Source: a virus
Direction: 5' to 3' (one strand)
Virus record (IMG/VR): IMGVR_UViG_3300035179_000888
Location: 1-22,178 of that record
DNA: 22,178 bases
The notes beneath the pieces are model-generated. The model was not told where the DNA came from, made no database searches, and saw nothing but the letters and a program-made list of their open reading frames with translations. Both the position numbers and the translations under genes were made by a program. Shown in pieces: positions 14,521 through 20,723 of this stretch. Each line of letters opens with the position of its first letter. Within the stretch, counting starts at the first letter, position 1.

Positions 14521-14553
14521 AGTTTGTGGGTTCAAATCCCACACCCGGCTCCG
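14521..14553 (+). other. tRNA 3'-end-like sequence, candidate attachment site
   Basis: Directly after the terL stop lies a perfect T-arm: stem GTGGG (14526-14530), loop TTCAAAT (14531-14537) and stem CCCAC (14538-14542), followed by ACCCGGC, which reads like the 3' acceptor strand of a tRNA. No D-arm, anticodon arm or 5' acceptor strand is present upstream, where the terL C-terminus is encoded. A 3' tRNA half alone is what integrating elements carry as attP/att. It could be the virus's own attachment core or the scar of an insertion that brought in the two cargo genes downstream. The base after the acceptor (T) is unusual for a discriminator. Confidence 0.55.
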
Positions 14554-14593
14554 TTCTTGAACCTTTATTTCCGTTTAGAAGGGTAACTCATAA

Positions 14594-14606
14594 ATTTATT
14601 TAATAC
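14594..14606 (+). promoter_or_regulatory. Putative TATA promoter of the glycosylase-nuclease pair
   Basis: ATTTATTTAATAC (14594-14606) is a good archaeal TATA-type element about 37 bp before ATG 14636, predicting a leader of about 10 nt. The two cargo genes thus appear to have their own promoter and not to depend on the terminase operon. Confidence 0.5.
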
Positions 14607-14635
14607 ATTATCTGTAATTGTTGATAGGCCCAACA

Positions 14636-15433
14636 ATGCAAAAATATAGAGAGATATTCACTCAAATAGAAGATACCCTGCGTAAAGAAAGCGGTCTTTC
14701 AAGAGAGTTGTTTAACTCTCGTTTTGGAGATTTCAAGAATGTTAGTTATAAGAATATGTCGGATGAAGACATTTTTTGGACGATGGTTTATGTTGTCTTT
14801 TATTCTGGAATGCGTGCATCTACTGTTTCTCAAAGACTACCTACTTTAAAAAAGTACCTGTATGATTTCACGAAAGTGAAGGAATACTCTCAAAAAGAGG
14901 TAAACCAAATTCTAAAAGACCCTGATTCAATCCATTATAAACGCAAAATTGAAGCCTGTATAACGAATGCTAAAGAATTCTACAATATTGTAACCAGGTA
15001 TAGTTCATTTACAAAATATCTCGAGTCATTCGGCGAGCTTACCGATGAGAAAACCATCAACAAGTTACGAGTAGATTTGGAAAGTAGATTTCAATATCTC
15101 GGCAAGAGGACAGTTAATCACTTTCTAACAGATTTGGGCGTTAACGTTCTTAAACCTGACAGAGTCATTTGTAGAATTTTTTCAAGACTTGGGTTAATTA
15201 GTGGAGAAGATGACATAGCACATACCATTGATGTAGGTAGGGAAATTGCATTAGTAACTGGTTATCCAATAAGATATGTGGACATCATTTTTGTAAAATA
15301 TGGTCAGATGGGAAAAGATGATTACTTTGGGTTGGAGGATGGAATATGTTTGGAAAGGAAACCAAAGTGCAAAAAATGTGGAGTAAGAAACTATTGTAAG
15401 CATTATGCGTGCATGGTCCACCTTGAGGGATGA
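14636..15433 (+). CDS. HhH-GPD DNA glycosylase, Tag-like with Fe-S cluster motif, 265 aa
   Basis: Base-excision enzyme that should remove a damaged or modified base from DNA. The N-terminal half resembles 3-methyladenine glycosylase I (Tag): DEDIFWTMVYVVFYSGMR, then YKRKIEACITNAKEFYNIV and FTKYLESFG. Next comes the helix-hairpin-helix with the catalytic aspartate region (LGKRTVNHFL, VLKPDRVICRIFSRLG). The Asp of KPDR matches the conserved glycosylase Asp. The lysine used by EndoIII-type lyases appears replaced by Arg (KRT), which suggests a monofunctional enzyme. The C-terminus has CLERKPKCKKCGVRNYC, an exact C-x6-C-x2-C-x5-C spacing as in EndoIII Fe-S clusters. ATG 14636 is preferred over TTG 14618. 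The stop overlaps the next gene as ATGA. Confidence 0.85.
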   Translation: MQKYREIFTQIEDTLRKESGLSRELFNSRFGDFKNVSYKNMSDEDIFWTMVYVVFYSGMRASTVSQRLPTLKKYLYDFTKVKEYSQKEVNQILKDPDSIHYKRKIEACITNAKEFYNIVTRYSSFTKYLESFGELTDEKTINKLRVDLESRFQYLGKRTVNHFLTDLGVNVLKPDRVICRIFSRLGLISGEDDIAHTIDVGREIALVTGYPIRYVDIIFVKYGQMGKDDYFGLEDGICLERKPKCKKCGVRNYCKHYACMVHLEG

Positions 15434-16170
15434 TTATGGTTGCGACCATGAAGGATTGGGATAGTAGAGAAATTCGAATAGCAACAAGCAAAGGGGGCAA
15501 AATAAGTGTATGTGACTACGAAGATAACGTTATCATCCCCCATCATTCAATTTGGCCTCATCCCGATATTGTCAAGAAACTGTATAAGAGTGAGCATAGC
15601 AAAGACTTTGATGCCCCCGCGCTTTCTGAGCTGTCTAAAAAGCTCGGGTTCTACTGCGATCTGCAATCACTGAGAAGCGAGGATGCAATTACATGGTCGG
15701 TATTTGGAACTTTGCACTACTTCACTAAAGAATCTCAAGTTCAGTTCGTCAACTCGCTTCTAGATACGATTAATGAGAAACTGCAGGTTAATGATTGTTC
15801 AATTCAGCTTTGGACTCGAATAGCACATCCAGACACACTTGTTTCTGGCGGACCTGAGCTAGACTTCCAAATTGTCAGCGACAAAGTTGTCTTATTCGGT
15901 GAATCTAAGTGGACGGCAAAGGTAGCTGAAGAACAAGGGAAAGAAAAGGACAAGAATCAACTACAACTCAGAGGGGAATATCAACAAAAATATGGGAATC
16001 GAATATTCCACAAAGCGGACAGATTAATAGTCTTAGCTGTTGGGCTTTCAGAGCAACGAAGCCATAATTATCCCTATATCACATGGGAAGAGATTTGCAA
16101 CAAGACGCAACACCCATTAAAAAACGAAATCAAGAGTTACTACTTATGGAAAAAGGAACATGGAAGATAA
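15430..16170 (+). CDS. PD-(D/E)XK restriction-type endonuclease, 246 aa
   Basis: 246 residues. A helix with LRSEDAITWSVFGTL (about 81-95) supplies the acidic residue often seen before the core. The core is GPELDFQI (D145) followed by VVLFGESKW (E158, K160), which reads as the D-xn-ExK metal site of the PD-(D/E)XK superfamily. NQLQLRGEYQQKY (about 176-188) then resembles the Q-rich helix seen after the core in several restriction enzymes. The gene overlaps the glycosylase stop by 4 nt (ATGA), so the two are co-translated. An internal ATG at 15436 has GAGGG 6 nt upstream and may be the real start. There is no methyltransferase nearby, so it is not a classical restriction-modification system. 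Cutting DNA at sites opened by the glycosylase is a reasonable inference. Confidence 0.78.
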   Translation: MIMVATMKDWDSREIRIATSKGGKISVCDYEDNVIIPHHSIWPHPDIVKKLYKSEHSKDFDAPALSELSKKLGFYCDLQSLRSEDAITWSVFGTLHYFTKESQVQFVNSLLDTINEKLQVNDCSIQLWTRIAHPDTLVSGGPELDFQIVSDKVVLFGESKWTAKVAEEQGKEKDKNQLQLRGEYQQKYGNRIFHKADRLIVLAVGLSEQRSHNYPYITWEEICNKTQHPLKNEIKSYYLWKKEHGR

Positions 16171-16225
16171 CAGAAAAAAAGCGGTGTTTGCAAGGGATAT
16201 CACCAGCCTTCTGGTACAATCACCA

Positions 16226-16486
16226 TTAAAAGGAAGGTTTGAGATTGGTTGCTATCTTTTCGGCTTCAGAAATGTATTCAGCTATTCGGCGTCCAGCAGT
16301 TGAAAGCCTGCTCAGTCGTCTAGGCGCGTGAAACTCGCTCATCAACAAGCCTTCTTCAGCTAGAAACTTTACTATCCTACAGCAATGCTCCTGCGTAATG
16401 CCGACACGTCTAGCAATTTGATTATTTTGCAAAGGCTCCTGCTTAAGCAATTCGATCAAAATTTTCTGTTCAAGAGTGAGAAGCAT
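16226..16486 (-). CDS. Winged-helix transcription regulator, 86 aa
   Basis: 86 residues forming a compact winged helix: LTLEQKILIELLKQEPLQNN (helix 1), QIARRVGITQEHCCRIVKFLAEEGLL (helix-turn-helix, about 23-48), then a wing with HAPRRLSRLSTAGRRIAEYI. It resembles MarR/ArsR-like archaeal viral regulators. A TATA-like element (complement of 16518-16526) lies about 36 bp before the ATG, consistent with a leader of about 9 nt. It stands alone between the convergent nuclease gene and the end of the head operon, and is a candidate regulator of the operator motifs described near 18496-18577. Confidence 0.8.
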   Translation of the reverse strand: MLLTLEQKILIELLKQEPLQNNQIARRVGITQEHCCRIVKFLAEEGLLMSEFHAPRRLSRLSTAGRRIAEYISEAEKIATNLKPSF

Positions 16487-16517
16487 GCCTTATCGATATC
16501 TATAGCATATTTTTAGA

Positions 16518-16526
16518 CTTATAAAC
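16518..16526 (-). promoter_or_regulatory. Putative TATA promoter of the winged-helix gene
   Basis: The minus strand reads GTTTATAAG at 16526-16518, about 36 bp before the ATG at 16486. This predicts a short leader like those of the other TATA-type promoters in the window. Confidence 0.45.
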
Positions 16527-16540
16527 AATATTTGAAGTCT

Positions 16541-16558
16541 ATTTCAAAAAGAAAAGGG
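16541..16558 (-). terminator. Possible terminator of the head operon
   Basis: On the minus strand the sequence after the small head gene (stop at 16574) runs CCCCTTTTCTTTTTGAAAT (16558-16540). T-rich tracts without a strong hairpin are the usual archaeal termination signal. It also lies upstream of the winged-helix promoter, so it would separate the two transcripts. Confidence 0.35.
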
Positions 16559-16573
16559 GAAATAAGGGCTTTT

Positions 16574-16750
16574 TCAGGCTCCTACCGTTTGTCTTCTTTT
16601 AGGTTTCTCTGTTTCTTTTGGCTCTTCAACAATAGGTTCTAGAAAGTCAAGACCAGAATAACTTTCAGGTAGCTCCACGATGTCGCCAGGCGCATAGTCC
16701 TTGTTTTGGTAACCGAACACTGAAACCTTGCGCACCCTAAACTTTGGCAT
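16574..16750 (-). CDS. Small head protein downstream of capsid gene, 58 aa
   Basis: ATG 16750 has AGGTGA 7 nt upstream, overlapping the end of the capsid gene. The 58-residue product begins MPKFRVRKVSVFGYQNKDYA and continues PGDIVELPE, a small SH3-like beta pattern (GDxVELP) often found in short proteins encoded next to capsid genes of tailed phages. The end is charged and disordered (EEPKETEKPKRRQ). It is probably a minor head or connector accessory protein; no exact family was recognised. It is the last gene of the head operon. Confidence 0.68.
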   Translation of the reverse strand: MPKFRVRKVSVFGYQNKDYAPGDIVELPESYSGLDFLEPIVEEPKETEKPKRRQTVGA

Positions 16751-16761
16751 TTCAAAGTCAC

Positions 16762-17646
16762 CTAAGTGATGCCTGTTATCTCGCAGATTGCTGTAGGTCT
16801 TTTAATTCTGGGAACAACAGCCTCATAGACTTTGAAGTGGTGTGAAAGGTCTAGCGCTTGCATGTAGAATGTCTTCAAGTCTTGAGCCACGCATACGTCT
16901 GCGTTTTCAGCTCCCGACTTCATGAGGATAACACTGTTTGTTGTGCCGCCAGAAGCCTTGAGCTGACTAGAAACGTACACTTGTCCGCCGATGAGTTCTT
17001 TCATTTTCTCCAGCTGACTTATCCCGGTGTTAGCGATTAGTGTATGTGCATCCATGAAGGCGCTGGGTTGCAGTATCAAATCGTATGGCGGAGGATAATA
17101 CTTTTCTAGGAGTTTCTTAGCTGCTGCACGAACATCACTCAAAGCATTCGGGCTTGTTGCCCATGCTCCACCGCTTGCTTGTGTCTGTCTTCCAGTAGCA
17201 GTTGTTAACCCTTCTATACCAAGCATTGGCTCGCCCGTGATTTGACCATTAAGTATAAGGCGGTCTTCTTTTTGGGCAACTACAAGAGCTGCGCTTTCAG
17301 CGTTCGCTGCGTCAAGAGTTGTTCCGAAGCGTCTGGAAGATTCTAGGTCTCTCATTGAAATCCTGAAGTCCTTGTGCAAGATTGGCACGATCAGCGATTT
17401 GCGCGTGTAAAGCACTACATCTTCACCTGGAGTCTCTCCGTACATGCTGATTAAGGCTGCACTCATCTCAGTCAATTCATCCCAGCTGACACTCATGACG
17501 CCGATACCTGCCAATGCTTTCACTGGCAAGACGCGTCTGCCCACAAGCACGGGTTGAACAGCTCGGACTACAGCTTCATCAAGTTGCTTCCATTCCTCTT
17601 CCACAAGAGGCGCCTGTGCTCTTCCAACAAGATGCAACGGATCCAT
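16762..17646 (-). CDS. Major capsid protein, encapsulin-like HK97 fold, 294 aa
   Basis: 294 residues. The sequence follows family 1 encapsulin/linocin-type HK97 capsids: an N-terminal helix with APLVEEEWKQLDEAV, a GRRVLPV strand, DLESSRRFGTTLDAANAESAALVVAQKEDRLILNG as the long spine-helix region, GIEGLTTATG, and YDLILQPSAFMDAH in the A-domain. The order after scaffold and decoration genes, and the portal, protease and terminase nearby, show that it is a virus capsid and not a cellular nanocompartment. ATG 17646 is preceded by GGTGA within the end of the decoration gene. No separate delta domain is visible, as expected when a scaffold gene is present. Confidence 0.83.
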   Translation of the reverse strand: MDPLHLVGRAQAPLVEEEWKQLDEAVVRAVQPVLVGRRVLPVKALAGIGVMSVSWDELTEMSAALISMYGETPGEDVVLYTRKSLIVPILHKDFRISMRDLESSRRFGTTLDAANAESAALVVAQKEDRLILNGQITGEPMLGIEGLTTATGRQTQASGGAWATSPNALSDVRAAAKKLLEKYYPPPYDLILQPSAFMDAHTLIANTGISQLEKMKELIGGQVYVSSQLKASGGTTNSVILMKSGAENADVCVAQDLKTFYMQALDLSHHFKVYEAVVPRIKRPTAICEITGIT

Positions 17647-17648
17647 TT

Positions 17649-18080
17649 CTAAATCACCAACTTCACCATAACTGGCTTGTCCGCTGCAGAAGCGTCAACG
17701 CTTTCTTCTGCATAGCCAGTGAGCCTCTGGTAATTCTCCGTGTTTGGAAGCGGTTTGCATAATCCGCTAGCTTCAGACTGTATCTTGGCGCCTTTTGCAA
17801 CGGTGTTTCCCGCCTTGAGAGTTAACACTACGACAATGTTGCCCTTCAAAACTTTGACGGGGTAATTGTTTGGATAAGCGTCTGTGATTGGGCGTTTAGC
17901 GTCATAGTCAACTACTCCGATCACGTTTTCGGCGCTAAGCCCCGCTAGTTGGACTTGATGATCACCAGTTCCTTTGATAACGAAGCGTCCAGGCTTCACC
18001 GTAGTGCCTTCTGTTACAAGCTCCTCGACAAGGGGTGTTCCACCGACTAAAATCTTGTTTGTTGGTCTAACGAATGGCAT
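17649..18080 (-). CDS. Capsid decoration (cement) protein, 143 aa
   Basis: 143 residues, predicted beta-barrel: VEELVTEGTTVKPGRFVIKG, then AENVIGVVDYDAKRPITDAY and VVVLTLKAGNTVAKGAKIQS, ending VMVKLVI. This matches small decoration proteins encoded directly before the capsid gene (DUF2190-like), which stabilise expanded capsids. The ribosome site AAGGAGTGAT lies before ATG 18080, and the gene is 2 nt from the capsid gene, so the two are made together in similar large amounts. Confidence 0.75.
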   Translation of the reverse strand: MPFVRPTNKILVGGTPLVEELVTEGTTVKPGRFVIKGTGDHQVQLAGLSAENVIGVVDYDAKRPITDAYPNNYPVKVLKGNIVVVLTLKAGNTVAKGAKIQSEASGLCKPLPNTENYQRLTGYAEESVDASAADKPVMVKLVI

Positions 18081-18087
18081 AACTCAA

Positions 18088-18447
18088 TCACTCCTTATGA
18101 TATAGGCAACCTACAGTTAGCTTGCCTTCGCCTTCGCTTGCTTCTGCACCAGCGCTTCTTATGTTCTTCACTGTGCCCTTCGCACTATCAGTAGCCTTCT
18201 CAACTAGCTTAAGCTGAGGAAGATCCATCTTGTCAAGCTCGTCTTTGCTCCAGTTAGCCTTCTCCATGATGACTTTGATTGTGACCTCTTTCTCACGGTC
18301 CACATAAACCTTCAATACTTTGCTTGCCTCGTCTAGAGTTTGACGTAGCTTCTGGTTTTCAGTGTCCAATTCAACATTGCACTTTTCTAGGTCTGCATTT
18401 TTAGCCTTGAAAGCCTCAACATTTTCTTCTTGTTTTTGCTGAGACAT
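18088..18447 (-). CDS. Capsid scaffolding-like protein, 119 aa
   Basis: 119 residues with a coiled coil over about the first 55 residues (ENVEAFKAKNADLEKCNVEL and onward), then a short helical section (WSKDELDKMDLPQLKLVEKA) and a flexible end. Length, coiled coil and position just before decoration and capsid genes fit a scaffolding protein, which guides assembly and is removed by the protease. It is the first gene of this transcript. A TATA-like element and three operator-like repeats lie upstream. Confidence 0.66.
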   Translation of the reverse strand: MSQQKQEENVEAFKAKNADLEKCNVELDTENQKLRQTLDEASKVLKVYVDREKEVTIKVIMEKANWSKDELDKMDLPQLKLVEKATDSAKGTVKNIRSAGAEASEGEGKLTVGCLYHKE

Positions 18448-18479
18448 TTTTCATCCTGAAAACAAGCCTACAACAGGTG

Positions 18480-18491
18480 ATATTATTTCAG
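18480..18491 (-). promoter_or_regulatory. BRE/TATA promoter of the head operon
   Basis: The minus strand reads CTGAAATAATAT here, about 37 bp before the ATG at 18447. The same 12-mer occurs at 20689-20700 before the 81-aa membrane protein gene. GAAA next to an AT-rich box matches the archaeal BRE-TATA layout and predicts a leader of about 10 nt. Confidence 0.58.
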
Positions 18492-18495
18492 TGGA

Positions 18496-18577
18496 TTTCA
18501 ATTAATCAAAATCTATATGGACTTTACATTTTGACTAACCAAAATTTTAATGGACAAAGATTTCACCTAATCAAAAT
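18496..18577. repeat. Three operator-like repeats before the head operon
   Basis: The 17-bp motif TTTYAVYTAAYCAAAAT occurs at 18496-18512 (TTTCAATTAATCAAAAT), at 18529-18545 (TTTTGACTAACCAAAAT, one departure at the fourth and fifth bases) and at 18561-18577 (TTTCACCTAATCAAAAT). Spacing is 33 and 32 bp, three helical turns, so bound proteins would sit on the same DNA face. Each copy is roughly palindromic (ATTTTG...CAAAAT in the second), as expected for a dimeric regulator. The array lies just upstream of the head-operon BRE/TATA element, between divergent promoters. Confidence 0.68.
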
Positions 18578-18612
18578 GGTGTAGTTTTCTAGAACTCAGT
18601 TTCAACCAGAAA

Positions 18613-18624
18613 GAAATTTATAAC
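18613..18624 (+). promoter_or_regulatory. Putative BRE/TATA promoter of the 137-aa membrane protein
   Basis: GAAATTTATAAC (18613-18624) lies about 36 bp before ATG 18656, predicting a leader of about 9 nt. It is on the opposite strand from the head-operon promoter and shares the operator array between them. Confidence 0.5.
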
Positions 18625-18655
18625 AGACAGAAGAAATCCCTTAGAGTTGAAGACT

Positions 18656-19069
18656 ATGGGTATACTTGAATCTGTCTTTTTAACACCTATAGGAAAATAT
18701 GTTTTAGAACTGATTTTTGCTTCCCTAGCTATAGTTTTCAACAAGATTAGTGATCCTGACCTCAAGGGTGACGAGTTATTCTTCAAAGCTCCTAAAATAA
18801 AGACAGGTACTTTTAATTGGACAATGTTCACAATTGGTATAGTATATGCTATTATAATAGATCATAGCAATTTCAATAAATCAATGATTATGTTTTTTGT
18901 CCTAATCATCTTCATCATAGTTATGGCTGGTTGTTGGAGAGTTGTTGGACTTGGACGAGATTGGCGTGGTTCTGAGACATTTGCCAATATAGCTATGTAT
19001 GGTGGACCATTAACTCTTTCAATTCTATCCTTGATCGTCTTTATCTTTCTCGATACAGCTCAGATTTGA
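18656..19069 (+). CDS. Multi-pass membrane protein, 137 aa
   Basis: 137 residues from ATG 18656 (TTG 18647 is an alternative start). Four hydrophobic segments are visible, at about 13-29, 53-69, 76-95 and 110-132, with a charged loop near residues 30-50 (KISDPDLKGDE) and another at WRVVGLGRDWRGSE. No family was recognised. It is transcribed against the surrounding head genes from its own TATA element and lies between the protease and scaffold genes. It is AT-richer in feel than its neighbours, which suggests an acquired accessory gene, for instance for superinfection exclusion or host membrane interaction (inference). Confidence 0.68.
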   Translation: MGILESVFLTPIGKYVLELIFASLAIVFNKISDPDLKGDELFFKAPKIKTGTFNWTMFTIGIVYAIIIDHSNFNKSMIMFFVLIIFIIVMAGCWRVVGLGRDWRGSETFANIAMYGGPLTLSILSLIVFIFLDTAQI

Positions 19070-19144
19070 GAAGTCACCAAATTTCAATTTTGGATTTTCT
19101 ATAGGCAAAGAGGAGCTGCTTCTTCTGACTTAAGTTCTTATTTT

Positions 19145-20365
19145 CTAGAAAGCAACCTTTAGCTGAGCGACCAAAGCCTTAACCCTAGCGATTATTGCAT
19201 CTGCAGCCTCAAAGCCTTGAAGTTTTTCCTTCACATTCGCAGGCAGAGCTCTAGCTTCTGGCAACTCTTGGTCATAGTTTAAAGCTATACCATACTGTAG
19301 TGCACGTCGCACAATGCGCTCATAAATAACATTCCTCTCCGACTGCTCATACTCTTCTCTAAATGCACTCCAACGGGCTAATGCATTTTTGCAGCGGTCT
19401 TCTGGCACAAGTGGATACTTGTAGTTGACTGGGTCTGCATAGTCGTCTTCGTTTGTTGGGTAGCCTTCAGGCGGTGTTAAGTGTCCTTCGCCTTCACGGA
19501 ATTTTATGCCGTATTTCTCTTCTCTCCGTTTTGCAGCTTCATGTAGCTCTTCTCTTTCCCCCTCTTCTTCACTCTGATTTTCATTCGCTCTATCGCCTTC
19601 CTCCTTTGTTGCTGGCTCAAAAGTTCCATCATGCTCTTGACAGTGGTTACGGGCTTGGTCTTCACTCCAATTCTCTACTGGATAGCGGTAAGCCTGCTCA
19701 ACTGAACCCGCATCTTTCTCTCCTTTTGGCTTGCCATAAATCACGCGGTAGGTTTTGCCATCATGTTCTCTGGTTCCGCTACCGACAATATCAAGCGTAT
19801 CTGGGTTTCTAAGTCTGCAACTATGCTCATTCGGGTAAGGATCTGCTCCTCTTAGTGTGTCCACACCTATTCCACATGCTGGATAGCTACATCTTCCCTG
19901 CCAGTCTCCAACGGCTACATGGTCGATGAGAATGTCACGTTTAACATAGTCGTAGTGCTTGCCCTTCCACTCACCAGACTCTGGTAAACACTCCCAAAAG
20001 AAGCCTATGCTAACGCTTTGAACCTTACCGCTCTTTATATCTGCCAAATATTTTGGGCTACAACGGTCTTTAAAAAACACTAGGTCAGCTTTTATGCGGT
20101 CCTTTTCAAACTTGGGGTTGCGAACAGTGCCACGAATAAGCCTTGGACTAGACAAAATTATTTCTGGCGGATGGTCTTCGACAATCCAAGCGTTTTCGGC
20201 TGTGAAGGCTGATTTCTCAACTTCTTCGGCTGGCTCGTAAACTAGCGTGCCTTCATAGTCGTAGACGCCTTCTCGCGTGATTACAGCTGGCACAGTAAGT
20301 ATCCGATCGTCTTCGCTAACCGTTAGCTTGTCAACTTCAACGCTGTTCAAACCGTATTTTCGCAT
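19145..20365 (-). CDS. Prohead protease (DUF2213-type) with extra C-terminal domains, 406 aa
   Basis: Residues about 1-170 form a DUF2213-type capsid maturation protease: RILTVPAVITREGVYDYEG, a histidine in EDHPPEI (H65), the serine strand VQSVSIGFFWE (S117/S119), and RDILIDHVAVGDWQGRCS with H149. The middle part (about 180-255) is a separate cysteine- and aromatic-containing module (SCRLRNPDTL, YRVIYGKPKGEKDAG, WSEDQARNHCQEHDGTFEP) also found in other phage head proteins. After an acidic linker, about 285-370 resembles DUF6582 (YPLVPEDRCKNALARWSAF). It cleaves scaffold and capsid proteins inside the prohead. It is followed by the opposite-facing membrane gene, so it ends its transcript. Confidence 0.8.
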   Translation of the reverse strand: MRKYGLNSVEVDKLTVSEDDRILTVPAVITREGVYDYEGTLVYEPAEEVEKSAFTAENAWIVEDHPPEIILSSPRLIRGTVRNPKFEKDRIKADLVFFKDRCSPKYLADIKSGKVQSVSIGFFWECLPESGEWKGKHYDYVKRDILIDHVAVGDWQGRCSYPACGIGVDTLRGADPYPNEHSCRLRNPDTLDIVGSGTREHDGKTYRVIYGKPKGEKDAGSVEQAYRYPVENWSEDQARNHCQEHDGTFEPATKEEGDRANENQSEEEGEREELHEAAKRREEKYGIKFREGEGHLTPPEGYPTNEDDYADPVNYKYPLVPEDRCKNALARWSAFREEYEQSERNVIYERIVRRALQYGIALNYDQELPEARALPANVKEKLQGFEAADAIIARVKALVAQLKVAF

Positions 20366-20402
20366 AGTGGCACCGTCCCAAGAACTTCAGGCTTAGAGTT
20401 GC

Positions 20403-20648
20403 TTATGATTCGGTTGTTGTGGCTTCCTGATGATCCCATATAACGATGCTAATTGGTATGAAGGCAACTGCAAAGCTAAGCAATAGTTCCCAGAAAGGCT
20501 GCGGAAACGCGGCTGGAGCACCATAGAAAGTTGCGATTCCGTTAACGGCAGTTGTCAAGCCAGTCGTAAATGTGAACGTGACTCCAAAGAGGATTAGGGC
20601 AACGAAAATGCCCAATGTCAGCCTAGACATGAAGCTTGTTTTAGCCAT
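20403..20648 (-). CDS. Two-helix membrane protein, 81 aa
   Basis: 81 residues from ATG 20648. This start is chosen over GTG 20660 because GAGGTGA (minus strand, 20663-20651 region) overlaps that GTG and lies 8 nt before the ATG. The product has hydrophobic segments at about 12-32 (LGIFVALILFGVTFTFTTGL) and 52-72 (FWELLLSFAVAFIPISIVIW), a basic start and an acidic end (DHQEATTTES). It sits between portal and protease genes and starts a transcript with its own BRE/TATA element. The size suits a holin-like or virion membrane-interacting protein, but no family was identified. Confidence 0.68.
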   Translation of the reverse strand: MAKTSFMSRLTLGIFVALILFGVTFTFTTGLTTAVNGIATFYGAPAAFPQPFWELLLSFAVAFIPISIVIWDHQEATTTES

Positions 20649-20688
20649 TTCCTTTTTCACCTCGCTAGAAACCAGACAGTTGGCAGCT

Positions 20689-20711
20689 ATATTATTTCAG
20701 CGAACCAAAAT
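20689..20711 (-). promoter_or_regulatory. BRE/TATA promoter with overlapping operator motif
   Basis: The minus strand reads CTGAAATAATAT at 20700-20689, the same 12-mer as before the head operon. The plus strand carries a fourth copy of the operator-like motif, TTTCAGCGAACCAAAAT (20695-20711), overlapping the BRE end. Transcription would start near 20664 and make the 81-aa membrane protein and the protease. Confidence 0.58.
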
Positions 20712-20723
20712 GATCAGATATCC

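Noticed and set aside
14461-14553. Complete tRNA gene after terL
   Set aside because: Only the T-arm and acceptor-like strand are present; upstream sequence encodes the terL C-terminus and forms no D-arm or anticodon arm.
14636-16170. Classical restriction-modification system
   Set aside because: The nuclease is present but no methyltransferase motif is seen; the partner is a DNA glycosylase.
16762-17646. Cellular encapsulin nanocompartment
   Set aside because: Despite the encapsulin-like sequence, the flanking scaffold, decoration, protease, portal and terminase genes show a virus capsid.
18496-18577. CRISPR array
   Set aside because: Only three 17-bp imperfect copies with about 15-bp gaps in a promoter region; too short and variable for CRISPR repeats and spacers.
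19070-19144. Hairpin CCAAA...TTTGG as a terminator between convergent genes
   Set aside because: Only five pairs and no T tract on either side, so too weak to call.
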